Origin: Bacillus atrophaeus
Lineage (GTDB): Bacteria; Bacillota; Bacilli; Bacillales; Bacillaceae
Reading direction: 5' to 3'
Length of the DNA stretch: 64,000 nt
NCBI RefSeq assembly: GCF_001584335.1
Contig: NZ_LSBB01000002.1
Coordinates: 1-64,000, forward strand
Shown here: piece after piece, positions 48,287 to 59,016 of the stretch
Position numbering within the stretch: position 1 is the first letter of the stretch
Layout: each line of letters opens with the position of its first letter
Program-made: the position numbers and the translations under genes
Notes under the pieces: generated by a model
The model's input: only the letters and a program-made list of their open reading frames with translations
Databases searched by the model: none
Told to the model about the DNA's origin: nothing

Positions 48287-48880
48287 ATGATCATTTGGAT
48301 TAACGGCGCTTTCGGGTCAGGAAAAACGCAAACATCATTTGAGCTGCACAGAAGGCTGAAACAATCTTATGTGTATGATCCTGAAAAGCTGGGTTTTTCA
48401 ATGCGGTCAATGATTCCAAAGGAGATCGCCAAAGAGGACTTTCAATCTTACAGTTTGTGGCGGGAATACAATTATTCCATGCTGAAATATGTGGCTGCGG
48501 AATATAAAGGCGTGATTATCGTTCCGATGACAATCGTCAATCCCGAGTACTTTGAGGACATAATAGGAAAGCTCAGAACAGACGGACTGCACATTCAGCA
48601 TTATACATTGATGGCATCGAAACACGTGCTGCAAAAACGGCTGAGAAGCAGAGCTGAAGGAAAAAGCTCATGGGCCGCAAAGCAAATTGACCGGTGTACA
48701 GAAGGTCTCGCTGATCAAATCTTCAAGGAGCACATTGATACAGATCATATGTCCATTGAAGAGGCTGCCGAAACAATTGCCTCCAAAGCTAATTTGACGC
48801 TGGAACCGGATACGAGAGGGCGCTTCCGAAAACGTGCTGACAGATTACTCGTCAAATTAAAGCATATCCGTATATGCTGA
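48287..48880 (+). CDS. tmrB: Tunicamycin resistance P-loop protein TmrB
   Basis: A 197-aa ATP-binding protein that gives resistance to tunicamycin, probably by binding it at the membrane. Walker A is [20 protein letters not shown]; later segments resemble adenylylsulfate kinase-type proteins ([40 protein letters not shown]). The first ATG (48278) abuts GGGG; the ATG three codons on has proper spacing and gives the B. subtilis length of 197 aa. Confidence 0.9.
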   Translation: MIIWINGAFGSGKTQTSFELHRRLKQSYVYDPEKLGFSMRSMIPKEIAKEDFQSYSLWREYNYSMLKYVAAEYKGVIIVPMTIVNPEYFEDIIGKLRTDGLHIQHYTLMASKHVLQKRLRSRAEGKSSWAAKQIDRCTEGLADQIFKEHIDTDHMSIEEAAETIASKANLTLEPDTRGRFRKRADRLLVKLKHIRIC

Positions 48881-48912
48881 AACATCCCCTTTTATCAAAA
48901 AGGGGATGTTTT
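48880..48912. terminator. Bidirectional terminator between tmrB and nadE
   Basis: AAACATCCCCTTTT and AAAAGGGGATGTTT with loop ATCA; A/T runs on both sides allow termination of both convergent genes. Confidence 0.9.
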
Positions 48913-48920
48913 CAGTCAGC

Positions 48921-49739
48921 CTATTTCCACCAGTCATCAAACATAGAAGCCGGCACTTGGCGTTTATGCTCTGTGCTGCGGTAGCGCTTTTCTATTGCTT
49001 CTGCAACTTCTGCTGACACAGATTTACCTTCTAAATAATCATCAATGTCATTGTACGTAATGCCAAGCTCAGTCTCATCCGTTTGCTGCGGCTTTTCGTC
49101 TAACAAATCTGCGGTCGGCGCTTTTAAGTATAGACGTTCAACTGCCCCCAGCTCTTTTAACAAACTTCTGCCCTGGCGCTTCGTCAACCCTGTCAGCGGC
49201 AAGAGATCCGCGCCGCCGTCACCGTATTTCGTAAAAAAGCCTGTGACCGCTTCAGCGGCATGATCCGTTCCAAGCACGAGAAGACCCTCTTGTCCGCCGA
49301 CCGCATATTGGGCGATCATTCTCGTTCTTGCCTTCACATTTCCTTTGTTAAAGTCTGTCAGTCTATCGCCTGTATCTTTCTTATATTGCTCAGCAAATGC
49401 GCTGACAGTTGATTGGATATCAAACGTCCACGATTTATCAGGCTTAATAAACTGCAAAGCCAGCTGGGCATCCTCTTCGTCCTGCTGTTTGCCATGCGGA
49501 AGACGGACGGCGATAAACTCAGCCTCACCGCCTTCTTCCCTCACGCTCTCTACAGCAAGCTGGGCAAGACGTCCCGCAAGCGTTGAATCTTGTCCGCCGC
49601 TAATTCCCAATACAAACCCCTTAGCGCCTGTTTTCTTTAAATAGTTCTTTAAAAAGCTGATTCTGTCCTCAATTTCTTGTTTTGGATCAATTGAAGGCTT
49701 CACATGTAAATCGCTTATAATTTTTTCCTGCATGCTCAT
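48921..49739 (-). CDS. nadE: NH3-dependent NAD+ synthetase
   Basis: A 272-aa amidotransferase-less NAD synthetase that converts nicotinate adenine dinucleotide and ammonia to NAD. The PP-loop is [20 protein letters not shown] near residue 44, followed by [36 protein letters not shown] and the C-terminal [19 protein letters not shown] 49739 has AGGAGG at 10 nt; an upstream ATG abuts the site. Length equals the B. subtilis enzyme. Confidence 0.97.
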   Translation of the reverse strand: MSMQEKIISDLHVKPSIDPKQEIEDRISFLKNYLKKTGAKGFVLGISGGQDSTLAGRLAQLAVESVREEGGEAEFIAVRLPHGKQQDEEDAQLALQFIKPDKSWTFDIQSTVSAFAEQYKKDTGDRLTDFNKGNVKARTRMIAQYAVGGQEGLLVLGTDHAAEAVTGFFTKYGDGGADLLPLTGLTKRQGRSLLKELGAVERLYLKAPTADLLDEKPQQTDETELGITYNDIDDYLEGKSVSAEVAEAIEKRYRSTEHKRQVPASMFDDWWK

Positions 49740-49875
49740 CCCGATCATTCCTCCTGCACATTTTCACTGTTTCTTACTGATTCATTTCCCTAAAAAAGTG
49801 AAAATAAATCAATTCAATATGTATCTTTTTTAACTATAGCACAGGTCCCGATGGCAAGTGAATAACGAGGCAGGG

Positions 49876-50472
49876 TCAGGTGATTTCCACACGCAGCGCT
49901 GTGATACTGTCCCCGTTGCATTTCCCTTTTTCAATTGGGCATGAGGAAAAAGCCACCACAAGATCCATCTCCGCCCTCAGCTTTACATAATCTCCCGCTT
50001 TGGAAAGCGGTGTTTCTACTGACAGGTTCCCTTTTTCGTCTAACACCGTATTCATAAAGATCGCAAACGGATAATGCATATGAGGCCTCGGAACCCCAAA
50101 TGGTTCAAGCGCTCCGCTCATATTGTCATAACACGTATCCTGAAGCTCATCTTTATGCTTTCCGTATAACAGCCTGTTCATATCAGGCCGGCATGCGGGA
50201 AGCAGCAGATCATGCTTGCCGACCGTGTCCTCGATTAACGTCAGCATCGGTTTATAAAGATTCGAGTAAATATGATCGTTTACTTTCACATGAATGGATT
50301 GGTTGGCATCAATGGTCGCGCCCTGATCGAGATGCTCGTAAAAATCCTTGGCATGATACGCGACAAAGTCTGCGACTTGCTGCCCCTCGACATCAACCAC
50401 TTTCAAGATTTGCCCTTTATGCACTTTCAGCCCCAAGCCTTTTTTCGGGAGAACGATAAACTGCTGTGTCAT
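49876..50472 (-). CDS. ycgI: DUF1989 (urea carboxylase-associated) protein YcgI
   Basis: A 198-aa protein of the DUF1989 family. Conserved segments: GLGLKVHKGQILKVVDVEGQ near the N-terminus, GRHDLL-type region DTVGKHDLLLPACRPDMN, PHMHYPFAIFMNT and SSCPIEKGKCNGDS (a Cys pair that may bind zinc). The function in this organism is unknown; relatives accompany urea carboxylase. AAGGAG precedes the ATG. It is divergent from the amino-acid permease ycgH. Confidence 0.86.
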   Translation of the reverse strand: MTQQFIVLPKKGLGLKVHKGQILKVVDVEGQQVADFVAYHAKDFYEHLDQGATIDANQSIHVKVNDHIYSNLYKPMLTLIEDTVGKHDLLLPACRPDMNRLLYGKHKDELQDTCYDNMSGALEPFGVPRPHMHYPFAIFMNTVLDEKGNLSVETPLSKAGDYVKLRAEMDLVVAFSSCPIEKGKCNGDSITALRVEIT

Positions 50473-50603
50473 CGGCCAGCTCCTTTTTTACTCTAAGTAT
50501 TTGTGTCAAACATTTGTTTCATGTACGGCATCAGCAAAATTCCCGATGTATATTACACCCCGGCACGTCGCATCATAATCCTAGATAAAAGGGGTTGAAA
50601 CTT

Positions 50604-51938
50604 ATGAGTCAAAAAACACAAAACCAGCCAAAAGGAAATCTGGCGTGGTGGCAGCTTTCATTAATCGGAATCGGCTGTACGATCGGCACCGGCTTTTTCC
50701 TGGGATCAAGCATTGCTATAACGAAAAGCGGTGTTTCTGTGCTCTTGTCGTTTCTCATCGCGGGCCTCGGCACTTTTTTTGTCTTTGAACAGCTTGCCAA
50801 GCTCTCAGCGAAACATCCTGAAAAAGGCTCTTTTTGCGCTTATGCAAGAAATGCATTCGGAAAATGGGCAGGCTTCAGCAACGGCTGGCTGTATTGGTCC
50901 TCTGAAATGCTGATCACAGGGAGCCAGCTGACAGCCATTTCTCTATTTACGAAGCACTGGTTTCCCAATGTGCCGCTTTGGGTGTTCGCTTCTATTTACG
51001 CTGTTCTTGGGCTGTTGGTTATTTTCACCGGGCTTTCCACCTTTGAAAAGACAGAAAATATCTTGGCGATTGTCAAAACAGCTGCGATTTTTATGTTTAT
51101 CGTCATTGCAATTTTGGCTCTGTGCGGGGTTTTGTCAGGAGGCAGACCCGATGTACAGATTCCCAATGAAACAAAGGAATTTTTCCCTTTTGGCGCAATG
51201 GGATTATGGACGGGCTTAATCTATGCGTTCTACGCTTTTGGCGGAATTGAAGTCATGGGGCTGATGGCCGTTCACTTAAAGAAGCCGGAAGAAGCGTCAA
51301 AATCAGGTAAACTGATGCTCGCATCACTGGCGATTATTTATGTCATATCCATCGGACTTGCTTTGTTATTGGTTCCTTTACAACATTTCTCTGAACAGGA
51401 CAGTCCGTTTATCACTTCATTAAAAGGATACAATCTCGATGTCATACTGGATATTTTCAACGGCATTTTTATTATCGCCGGCTTTTCGACCCTTGTCGCC
51501 TCCCTATTTGCGGTGACAACATTGCTTTGCACGATGGCCGATGACGGTGACGCGCCTAAATGCTTTACATTAAAAGAAAACAAAAAAATATGCTGGCCGG
51601 CGCTCGGTTTGACTTTTGCAGGGTTGATCCTATCTATCGTTCTTTCTTTAGTGCTGCCTAAAAATATCTACGAACATATGACCACTGCTGCGGGGTTAAT
51701 GCTTTTGTATACGTGGATGTTTATTCTATTTTCCAGTAAAAAATTGACCAAGCCTTCGGGAATGGGAAAGACGCAAATTTTTTGCGCCATGTTCCTTATT
51801 GCTGCGGCTGTTTCAGGCACGCTGTTCGAAAAGTCCAGCCGCCCGGGATTTTTTGTCAGTCTGGGGTTCCTGGCGATTATCGCCATTGTCACATGGATTG
51901 TACAAAAAAAAGCAGGGGGAACGAAACAGCCCTGCTAA
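50604..51938 (+). CDS. ycgH: Amino-acid permease YcgH (APC superfamily)
   Basis: A 444-aa permease with about 12 membrane segments. The AAT-type start LSLIGIGCTIGTGFFLGSSI and segment YARNAFGKWAGFSNGWLYWS are clear, and FYAFGGIEVMGLMAVHLKKP is the conserved helix 6 region. The substrate is probably a neutral or aromatic amino acid; not certain. AAAGGGG is 9 nt before the ATG; a TTG three codons earlier lies too close. The stop is only 8 bases from the convergent ycgG stop and no terminator is visible between them. Confidence 0.9.
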   Translation: MSQKTQNQPKGNLAWWQLSLIGIGCTIGTGFFLGSSIAITKSGVSVLLSFLIAGLGTFFVFEQLAKLSAKHPEKGSFCAYARNAFGKWAGFSNGWLYWSSEMLITGSQLTAISLFTKHWFPNVPLWVFASIYAVLGLLVIFTGLSTFEKTENILAIVKTAAIFMFIVIAILALCGVLSGGRPDVQIPNETKEFFPFGAMGLWTGLIYAFYAFGGIEVMGLMAVHLKKPEEASKSGKLMLASLAIIYVISIGLALLLVPLQHFSEQDSPFITSLKGYNLDVILDIFNGIFIIAGFSTLVASLFAVTTLLCTMADDGDAPKCFTLKENKKICWPALGLTFAGLILSIVLSLVLPKNIYEHMTTAAGLMLLYTWMFILFSSKKLTKPSGMGKTQIFCAMFLIAAAVSGTLFEKSSRPGFFVSLGFLAIIAIVTWIVQKKAGGTKQPC

Positions 51939-51946
51939 TGCGTTAT

Positions 51947-52708
51947 CTATTTTGATCCTTTAAACATGTTCTTTATATAAGAAAAAGGACATTTCGAAAC
52001 CTGTTTTTCATCATCGCGGAGGAAATACTGCTTCCACTCCAGATTGCCTTTTCCTCCGTACCATCCTAAATGGGGATGTATCGGTGCTTCATCATATTTC
52101 TCCAAACGCGAGCGGATCATTTTGCTCATTTTCCTGCCGAATGCCGTAGAAGCGTTTAGACCCTCGAATACCCACCTCGGTTGAAACGCCAGCATAAAAT
52201 AGGGGAAACTTCTGCTTCTTCTTGCCTCATGCGCGGGCGTGGAGCATAAAATAAAATAAGGCTCACCATGAAAACAAAACTCCCATTTATAATGCTCTGG
52301 ATCAGCCGGAAGTTCTGCGGGCCACTCCTTTTTATCCTGTTCGCTCAGCCTGTTCAAAAACGTCCAAAATAGCTCTTCATATGCTTCAATTGAATAATGC
52401 TCAGCCAAGTCCTCCGGCGTTTCAAAAAAAACCAGAAGCGACGCGTATTTACCCGTTTCCCTTGCCAATGCGCCATACTCAGCCAGCAAAGGAGCCAGCT
52501 CTTCCGCCGTGCCATACTCCCTCGGATCTCCGGCAAACACGAAGCGAAGCTGATTTGCAAGAAATCCCTGGCGTCCGGGAATACATGGGAATGCATTTGC
52601 TTCATCGGCCACGGTTTCAGAGAAAAGCTCAAACGCGATCCTTTGCCATTCCGGCAGTTCTGATCGTTTTTCCTCAAGGCAACTTTTGGTGTAAAGTTCA
52701 CCCACCAT
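51947..52708 (-). CDS. ycgG: YqcI/YcgG-family protein
   Basis: A 253-aa soluble protein of the YqcI/YcgG family, function unknown. Recognisable segments: FPCIPGRQGFLANQLRFVFA near residue 40, WEFCFHGEPYFILCSTPAHE near 145 and RSRSFPYFMLAFQPRWVFEG near 165, with a charged C-terminus. Some relatives are linked to siderophore and nitrogen-oxide chemistry, but I see no evidence of that here. GGAGG precedes the ATG. Confidence 0.87.
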   Translation of the reverse strand: MVGELYTKSCLEEKRSELPEWQRIAFELFSETVADEANAFPCIPGRQGFLANQLRFVFAGDPREYGTAEELAPLLAEYGALARETGKYASLLVFFETPEDLAEHYSIEAYEELFWTFLNRLSEQDKKEWPAELPADPEHYKWEFCFHGEPYFILCSTPAHEARRSRSFPYFMLAFQPRWVFEGLNASTAFGRKMSKMIRSRLEKYDEAPIHPHLGWYGGKGNLEWKQYFLRDDEKQVSKCPFSYIKNMFKGSK

Positions 52709-52777
52709 GATCCACCTCCAGTATCGTCTGGATACTATATTACGAGAGGCGGCGGCGAGTGACTGTCCCCTTCCATA

Positions 52778-53404
52778 TTACCCCAAAAGTTCTTTCACAC
52801 CTTGATAACCGAAGTACACACCAAACACGATCAAAGACACACCGGCAATCGCGGTCAGCCCTCTGAGAAATTTTTCATTTAACAGCGATCTGAACGCGCC
52901 GGCTAACAGCGCCATACAGAAATCCCAAATCAAAATGCCGATCATGATGCCTGAGCTATAGAGTAGGAGCTGATTCATGCTGTAAGCTTCTGCTGTCTTT
53001 GCCAAAATACTTCCGTAAATCCCCAGCCAGAATAAAATGCTCAGCGGGTTGGACAGTGAAATAAAAAAGCCGGAAGTGAATGTCTTTCTAAAGGTTGCCT
53101 TTCCTTTAGAGCTTCGGACATTCATCGCTTCTCTGACGTTTTTTAACGTTTCAATGCCTGTATATGTTAAGACAAAAAAACCGAAGAGCCACAAAAAGGT
53201 TTTCACAAAAGGCGCCGTCAAAAATTGGGACAGCCCGAAATAAATCAAAATCATATAAAGCCCGTCCGCTGCCATCGCGCCTAAACCGAAAACCCATGCG
53301 TGCCAAAACCCGTTTTTGATGCCCTTATCGATTTGCGCAGCGTTTACCGGCCCTACAGGCGCTGACAATGACAAGCCCAAGATGATATAGCTAAAAAAGA
53401 TATT
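52778..53404 (-). CDS. ycgF: LysE/RhtB-family amino-acid exporter YcgF
   Basis: A 208-aa membrane protein with six segments. The family signature LSLSAPVGPVNAAQIDKGIK is near residue 12, followed by FWHAWVFGLGAMAADGLYMI and a loop (FISLSNPLSILFWLGIYGS). It probably exports an amino acid. The start is GTG at 53404, with GGGGAGT upstream; the longer frame to 53443 lacks a ribosome site and does not fit the family. Confidence 0.88.
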   Translation of the reverse strand, partial: NIFFSYIILGLSLSAPVGPVNAAQIDKGIKNGFWHAWVFGLGAMAADGLYMILIYFGLSQFLTAPFVKTFLWLFGFFVLTYTGIETLKNVREAMNVRSSKGKATFRKTFTSGFFISLSNPLSILFWLGIYGSILAKTAEAYSMNQLLLYSSGIMIGILIWDFCMALLAGAFRSLLNEKFLRGLTAIAGVSLIVFGVYFGYQGVKELLG

Positions 53405-53481
53405 CACTGGCCCGAACTCCCCTCTTTTACTCAACTTGTACAATTTATTCGGGAGAGGGCCAGGCTATGCCCAGAAATAAG

Positions 53482-53946
53482 TTATTGTTTCAGCCGTTCT
53501 AGCTCTTCTTCCATAATAGAAGAGGACTTTCTCAAAAAATCAAAAATAAGTGTTAGCTCTTCTTCTGTGTACTGCCTGCAAAGATTCGCAGTTGATTCCG
53601 ATAAAGAAGAAAACAGTTGTTTCACCTGTTTTTTTGACTCGGTTAATGGCACAATGATCACCCGCCTGCGGTCGTTCGGATCTTTTTCCCGAATCACGTA
53701 TCCCGCTTTTTCAAGCCGGTCAATAAGAGCGGTGACTGATCCTGTGCTGAGACCCGTCTTTTTTCCAAGCTCTCCGGCGGTCATTGGACCCCATTCATTT
53801 AATAAGTCAGCTGATTTTAAATCGGTGGGAAACAGTCCGAGGGATTGAGCGGCAGCCTGATGAAAAAGGATTGTTCTCGTACCCAATTGACGAAAAATTC
53901 GGATGGCGGTCTGCTCCAGCTCATTTCTGGAATTTCTTGTTGACAA
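53482..53946 (-). CDS. ycgE: MarR-family regulator YcgE
   Basis: A 154-aa MarR protein, probable repressor of the divergent exporter mdr and itself. The recognition helix is GPMTAGELGKKTGLSTGSVT and the wing is EKDPNDRRRVIIVPLTESKK. The start is TTG with GGGAGG at 8 nt, giving the length known from B. subtilis. A perfect 21-bp palindrome lies in the ycgE-mdr control region. Confidence 0.9.
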   Translation of the reverse strand: MSTRNSRNELEQTAIRIFRQLGTRTILFHQAAAQSLGLFPTDLKSADLLNEWGPMTAGELGKKTGLSTGSVTALIDRLEKAGYVIREKDPNDRRRVIIVPLTESKKQVKQLFSSLSESTANLCRQYTEEELTLIFDFLRKSSSIMEEELERLKQ

Positions 53947-53972
53947 CTGACAGTCCTCCCTATAGAATCTAT

Positions 53973-53993
53973 TTATCTTGATAATCAAGATAA
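53973..53993. promoter_or_regulatory. Palindrome between ycgE and mdr, candidate YcgE operator
   Basis: TTATCTTGAT-A-ATCAAGATAA is a perfect inverted repeat of 21 bp, 27 bp from the ycgE start. MarR proteins bind such sites, so YcgE is the likely ligand. Confidence 0.7.
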
Positions 53994-54061
53994 TTCGCGG
54001 CCAAGATATTTATATCATAGCAAAACTGAATAAAAAAAGTAAGTTGAAGGAGGTAGAACAT

Positions 54062-55597
54062 ATGGAATCAACTGCTGGAAAGGATCCTTCCACTAAATTT
54101 GTGGTCATAGGTCTCTTGCTGGGCATTTTAATGTCGGCTATGGATAACACCATCGTCGCTACAGCTATGGGAACGATTGTGGCTGATCTCGGAAGCTTTG
54201 ATAAATTCGCCTGGGTCACTGCGTCCTACATGGTGGCGGTCATGGCCGGAATGCCGATTTACGGAAAGCTTTCGGATATGTACGGCCGGAAACGTTTTTT
54301 TCTGTTTGGACTTATTTTTTTCTTATTGGGATCTGCATTATGCGGAATCGCGCAATCCATGAATCAGCTCATCTTATTCAGGGTGATTCAAGGAATCGGA
54401 GGAGGCGCACTGCTTCCGATTGCCTTTACCATTATATTCGATCTGTTCCCGCCTGAAAAACGCGGCAAAATGTCCGGAATGTTCGGCGCCGTATTCGGCT
54501 TGTCCAGTGTTCTCGGACCGCTTCTGGGCGCCCTGATTACAGATTCAATCAGCTGGCATTGGGTCTTTTATATTAATGTTCCGATCGGTGCATTTTCATT
54601 ATTTTTCATCATTCGCTACTATAAAGAATCTCTGGAGCACAAAAAGCAAAAAATCGACTGGGGCGGCGCAGTTACATTGGTCGTATCCATCGTATGCCTG
54701 ATGTTCGCGCTGGAGCTCGGCGGAAAAACCTACGATTGGAATTCCCTTCAGATTATCGGTCTGTTTACCGTATTTGCCATTTTCTTTATAGCCTTTTTTA
54801 TTGTGGAGAGAAAAGCGGAAGAACCGATTATTTCGTTTTGGATGTTTAAAAACCGGCTTTTTGCCACAGCTCAAATTTTGGCTTTCCTTTATGGAGGGAC
54901 TTTTATTATTTTAGCTGTGTTTATTCCGATTTTTGTCCAGGCTGTATACGGAAGCTCAGCGACAAGCGCAGGCTTTATTTTGACGCCGATGATGCTCGGC
55001 TCTGTTCTCGGAAGTATGATCGGCGGGATCTTCCAGACAAAATTCCGCTTCCGCAGCTTAATGATCGTATCTGTTATTTCCTTCTTTATCGGCATGCTGC
55101 TGCTTGGAAATATGACACCGGATACGGCAAGAGCGTGGCTCACTGTATTTATGCTGATTTCGGGCTTTGGTGTGGGTTTCTCCTTCTCATTGCTCCCGGC
55201 AGCATCAATGAACAATCTCGATCCCCGTTATCGAGGAACGGCCAATTCAACGAATTCCTTTCTGAGATCGTTTGGCATGACACTTGGCGTGACGATATTC
55301 GGTACGATTCAAACGAACGTATTTTCAAACAAACTGACAGACTCTTTCAGCGGCATGAAAGGCTCCGCAGGCGCGGCGGCCCAGAATATGGGCGACCCGC
55401 AGGAAATTTTCCAGGCCGGCACTCGGTCGCACATTCCTTCAGCCGTATTAAACCGAATTATTGAAGCAATGTCAGCCAGCATCACCTATGTATTTATGCT
55501 TGCACTCATCCCGATTGTGATCGCCGCAGTGACGGTTTTATTTATGGGAAAAGCAAGAGTAAAGACAACGCAGGAAATGGAGAAAAAAACGGGTTAA
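54062..55597 (+). CDS. mdr: Multidrug efflux MFS transporter, DHA2 family
   Basis: A 511-aa proton-driven drug exporter with 14 membrane segments. Motif A is GMPIYGKLSDMYGRKRFFLF, motif D1 is ILMSAMDNTIVATAMGTIVA and motif C is GMFGAVFGLSSVLGPLLGAL. AAGGAGG precedes the ATG at 8 nt; the upstream open frame is not used. It is divergent from the MarR regulator ycgE, which probably controls it. A strong terminator follows. Confidence 0.93.
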   Translation: MESTAGKDPSTKFVVIGLLLGILMSAMDNTIVATAMGTIVADLGSFDKFAWVTASYMVAVMAGMPIYGKLSDMYGRKRFFLFGLIFFLLGSALCGIAQSMNQLILFRVIQGIGGGALLPIAFTIIFDLFPPEKRGKMSGMFGAVFGLSSVLGPLLGALITDSISWHWVFYINVPIGAFSLFFIIRYYKESLEHKKQKIDWGGAVTLVVSIVCLMFALELGGKTYDWNSLQIIGLFTVFAIFFIAFFIVERKAEEPIISFWMFKNRLFATAQILAFLYGGTFIILAVFIPIFVQAVYGSSATSAGFILTPMMLGSVLGSMIGGIFQTKFRFRSLMIVSVISFFIGMLLLGNMTPDTARAWLTVFMLISGFGVGFSFSLLPAASMNNLDPRYRGTANSTNSFLRSFGMTLGVTIFGTIQTNVFSNKLTDSFSGMKGSAGAAAQNMGDPQEIFQAGTRSHIPSAVLNRIIEAMSASITYVFMLALIPIVIAAVTVLFMGKARVKTTQEMEKKTG

Positions 55598-55601
55598 TGA
55601 G

Positions 55602-55639
55602 AAAGCAGTACATGCGAAACGGCATGTACTGCTTTTTTT
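55602..55639 (+). terminator. mdr terminator
   Basis: AAAGCAGTACATGC and GCATGTACTGCTTT arms followed by a T-run, directly before the convergent lctP end. Confidence 0.92.
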
Positions 55640-55640
55640 G

Positions 55641-57266
55641 CTAGACTCCTATTCTCGCAAGAACAAACGTCCATATACATATGATCAGCAGCAGAATCAG
55701 ACTATAACCCACTGTTCGTTTAAACAGCTTAGATTCCTTCCCTGTCTGCCCGACCGCAGCTGCGGCGATGGCAATTGACTGAGGAGAAACGAGCTTCGCC
55801 ATGACGCCTCCTGCTGTATTCGCGGCTAGAAGCAAGTCAGATCCTGTACCGATTTGTGCTCCGGTTACGACCTGCAAATGTCCGAATAAGGCATTGTTAC
55901 TGACCACAGAACCGGTAATAAACACGCCGATCCAGCCAAGAACAGGGCTGACAAACGGGAACAGATCCCCTGTTTTGGCCAGCGCCAGACCGATTGAAGA
56001 ACTGAGTCCGGCGAAGTTCGCCAGATTGGCAAACCCCATCACAAAGCAAATCGTCAAGATTGGCACCCACAGTTCTTTCCCCGTCTCTTTTAGACAGGCC
56101 GCACTTTCTTTATATGAGAACTTTTTGCTGAACAGCCCGGTCACAATGACAGCCGCAAAGATAGCGGTACCCGTGGCAGACAGAATATCCAGCTTAAACA
56201 CGGCATCAAGCGGTACGGCTGCCGGCGCAATGGGCGGCATTTTGATAATCTGCTGATGCAAAAAAGGCATCTTCAATAAAACAGTGGTTTGATATAACAA
56301 GCCGCCTTCTTTAAAAAGCGCTTGAAATGCAGGAAGACTCCAGACCGTAATCGCCGCCGTTAAAATGTAAAAAGGAGACCACGCCTTGGCAATTTCCGAA
56401 ACGCTGTACGCCTTTTGTCCATGTGTTTCCTGAGCGCCCTCTTCCCGGTAAATGTGTTTCGGCTGCCATTTACGAAGAAACAAGGCAAGCCCTCCCATGC
56501 TGAATAAAGCGGCCGAAATATTCGCTAATTCTGGGCCTAAAACCGCCATGGTCAAGACCTGAACCGCGGTGTAAATTCCGCTGACAATGATCAGGGCGGG
56601 CCAGGTTTCTTTTATTCCTTTCATTCGATCCAATAAGAAGACGAGCAGAAACGGAATAAGAAATGAGATGATCGGCAGCGTCCAAATCAGCGTACGAGAC
56701 AGCTCAAGAGCTGATAAATCACCGATCTGCGCACCTGTGATAACGGGAATGCCTATGGCGCCGAACGCTCCTGAGGCCGCATTGGCAATCAAACACAGCG
56801 CCGCCGCCTTTAATGGTTTAAAACCAAGTTCGACCAGAAGGGCTGCGCTGATGGCAATCGGAACGCCGAAGCCCGCTGCTCCTTCCAAAAACGCGTTAAA
56901 GCAAAAACCGATTAATAATAGCTGTAATCGCTGGTCGGGAGAAATTCCCGCAATGCTTGACCGAATAATAGTAAACTTTCCGGTTTTGACTGCAATTTTA
57001 TACAGCCACACCGCCATCAAGACGATATATCCGATGGGCCACAGCCCGTTTCCGATTCCTAATATAACAGACGAAATTGCTTTCTCAACCGGCATATGAA
57101 AAGCAAGTACGGCGATGAGAAAACTGACAATCAGCGTAAGGCCCGCCGCAAGAATGCCTTTCATTTTAAAAACCGTTAAAGCCAACAGAAAAAAGAGAAT
57201 GGGGGTGAGCGCCGCTAGTGCGCTCACATATTCATTACCAAACGGATCATACAATTGCTCCCACAT
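55641..57266 (-). CDS. lctP: L-lactate permease
   Basis: A 541-aa lactate permease with about 13 membrane segments. Family segments: [40 protein letters not shown] and [20 protein letters not shown], and the C-terminal [20 protein letters not shown]. It is cotranscribed with ldh, which lies 33 bases upstream; together they make and export or take up lactate. The frame is open two codons earlier at a TTG; ATG 57266 is preferred because it gives the known length. Confidence 0.95.
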   Translation of the reverse strand: MWEQLYDPFGNEYVSALAALTPILFFLLALTVFKMKGILAAGLTLIVSFLIAVLAFHMPVEKAISSVILGIGNGLWPIGYIVLMAVWLYKIAVKTGKFTIIRSSIAGISPDQRLQLLLIGFCFNAFLEGAAGFGVPIAISAALLVELGFKPLKAAALCLIANAASGAFGAIGIPVITGAQIGDLSALELSRTLIWTLPIISFLIPFLLVFLLDRMKGIKETWPALIIVSGIYTAVQVLTMAVLGPELANISAALFSMGGLALFLRKWQPKHIYREEGAQETHGQKAYSVSEIAKAWSPFYILTAAITVWSLPAFQALFKEGGLLYQTTVLLKMPFLHQQIIKMPPIAPAAVPLDAVFKLDILSATGTAIFAAVIVTGLFSKKFSYKESAACLKETGKELWVPILTICFVMGFANLANFAGLSSSIGLALAKTGDLFPFVSPVLGWIGVFITGSVVSNNALFGHLQVVTGAQIGTGSDLLLAANTAGGVMAKLVSPQSIAIAAAAVGQTGKESKLFKRTVGYSLILLLIICIWTFVLARIGV

Positions 57267-57299
57267 TGACAATCAGCCCTTTTCTTAAAAAGTAGACGT

Positions 57300-58265
<966 letters not shown>

Positions 58266-58307
58266 TTATCATCATCCTCCAGCGTACATATCGTTGTTGT
58301 TTTTTGT

Positions 58308-58325
58308 TTGTGAAGTATTTCACAT
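58308..58325. promoter_or_regulatory. Rex box 1, ldh
   Basis: TTGTGAA-GTAT-TTCACAT, one change from the consensus TTGTGAAnnnnTTCACAA, 43 bp upstream of the ldh start. Confidence 0.88.
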
Positions 58326-58330
58326 TTATA

Positions 58331-58348
58331 TTGTGCAACATTTCACAT
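58331..58348. promoter_or_regulatory. Rex box 2, ldh
   Basis: TTGTGCA-ACAT-TTCACAT, two changes from the consensus. Its centre is 23 bp from that of box 1, about two helical turns, so two Rex dimers could bind the same face. Confidence 0.75.
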
Positions 58349-58384
58349 ACTTTTGCAAGAGAAAAGTTTTGTCTGATTTATGAC

Positions 58385-58416
58385 AAAAAAAACCGAAATC
58401 ACAAATGATGATTTCG
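58385..58416 (-). terminator. ycgB terminator
   Basis: CGAAATCA and TGATTTCG arms with a 7-nt loop, followed by eight U on the minus strand. Confidence 0.87.
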
Positions 58417-58419
58417 TCT

Positions 58420-58893
58420 TTACGATCTTTTATTTGATCTTTTAAATAATAGAATCACAATGATATATCTAATCAGGAAGAGAACGGCACCGCATAATAA
58501 GCATAACAATAGATATTTAAACCAGCCCGTAAAGGTATGCGGAAAGCCGATATGGTACATGGTGAACCATGTGATAATCAGCGCGGCAGCAATTGATTCG
58601 ATCAGCTGCTCCTTCACCCTTTTTCTCTTTTTTTCTTCGGAGTCTATCTTCGGCAGCAGTACTCCCGCTATAAGCGCTCTGATACAGTAATAAAAGGTTA
58701 TAATGAAAAAAACAGCTAAGCTCCCGGACCACTCTTTAAACGGCTCATCCAATAACAGCCCCCGGATGATCACATCCAGCAGCGTCAGCGCAAATCCAAG
58801 CTTTCCCACTTCAGCCCATATCCGATGTTCTTTTTCTTTCACTCTCTCAGTCTTTTCATTCAGGCTTGAGAACCGATTCCTCAGCTTATTCAT
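58420..58893 (-). CDS. ycgB: Membrane protein YcgB of unknown function
   Basis: A 157-aa protein with a charged N-terminus (LNEKTERVKEKEHRIWAEVG), and four membrane segments (about 30-48, 58-78, 98-117 and 126-150) with a basic loop EEKKRKRVKEQL between the second and third. No motif tells its role. GGGAGG precedes the ATG. In B. subtilis 168, amyE follows on this side; here ldh follows directly. Confidence 0.82.
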   Translation of the reverse strand: MNKLRNRFSSLNEKTERVKEKEHRIWAEVGKLGFALTLLDVIIRGLLLDEPFKEWSGSLAVFFIITFYYCIRALIAGVLLPKIDSEEKKRKRVKEQLIESIAAALIITWFTMYHIGFPHTFTGWFKYLLLCLLCGAVLFLIRYIIVILLFKRSNKRS

Positions 58894-58983
58894 TACTTTC
58901 CTCCCGCTTTCTTTGGTTACTCCTTATTAAGTATGACTTACATCTTACAACAGCTGAACGCCCGCCTGCAATAACGGACCCTT

Positions 58984-59011
58984 GAAAAAACCGCCGGCCG
59001 CGCCGGCGGGC
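58984..59011 (-). terminator. ycgA terminator
   Basis: CCGCCGGC and GCCGGCGG arms, followed by six U on the minus strand, a few bases after the ycgA stop. Confidence 0.92.
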
Positions 59012-59016
59012 TCTCT

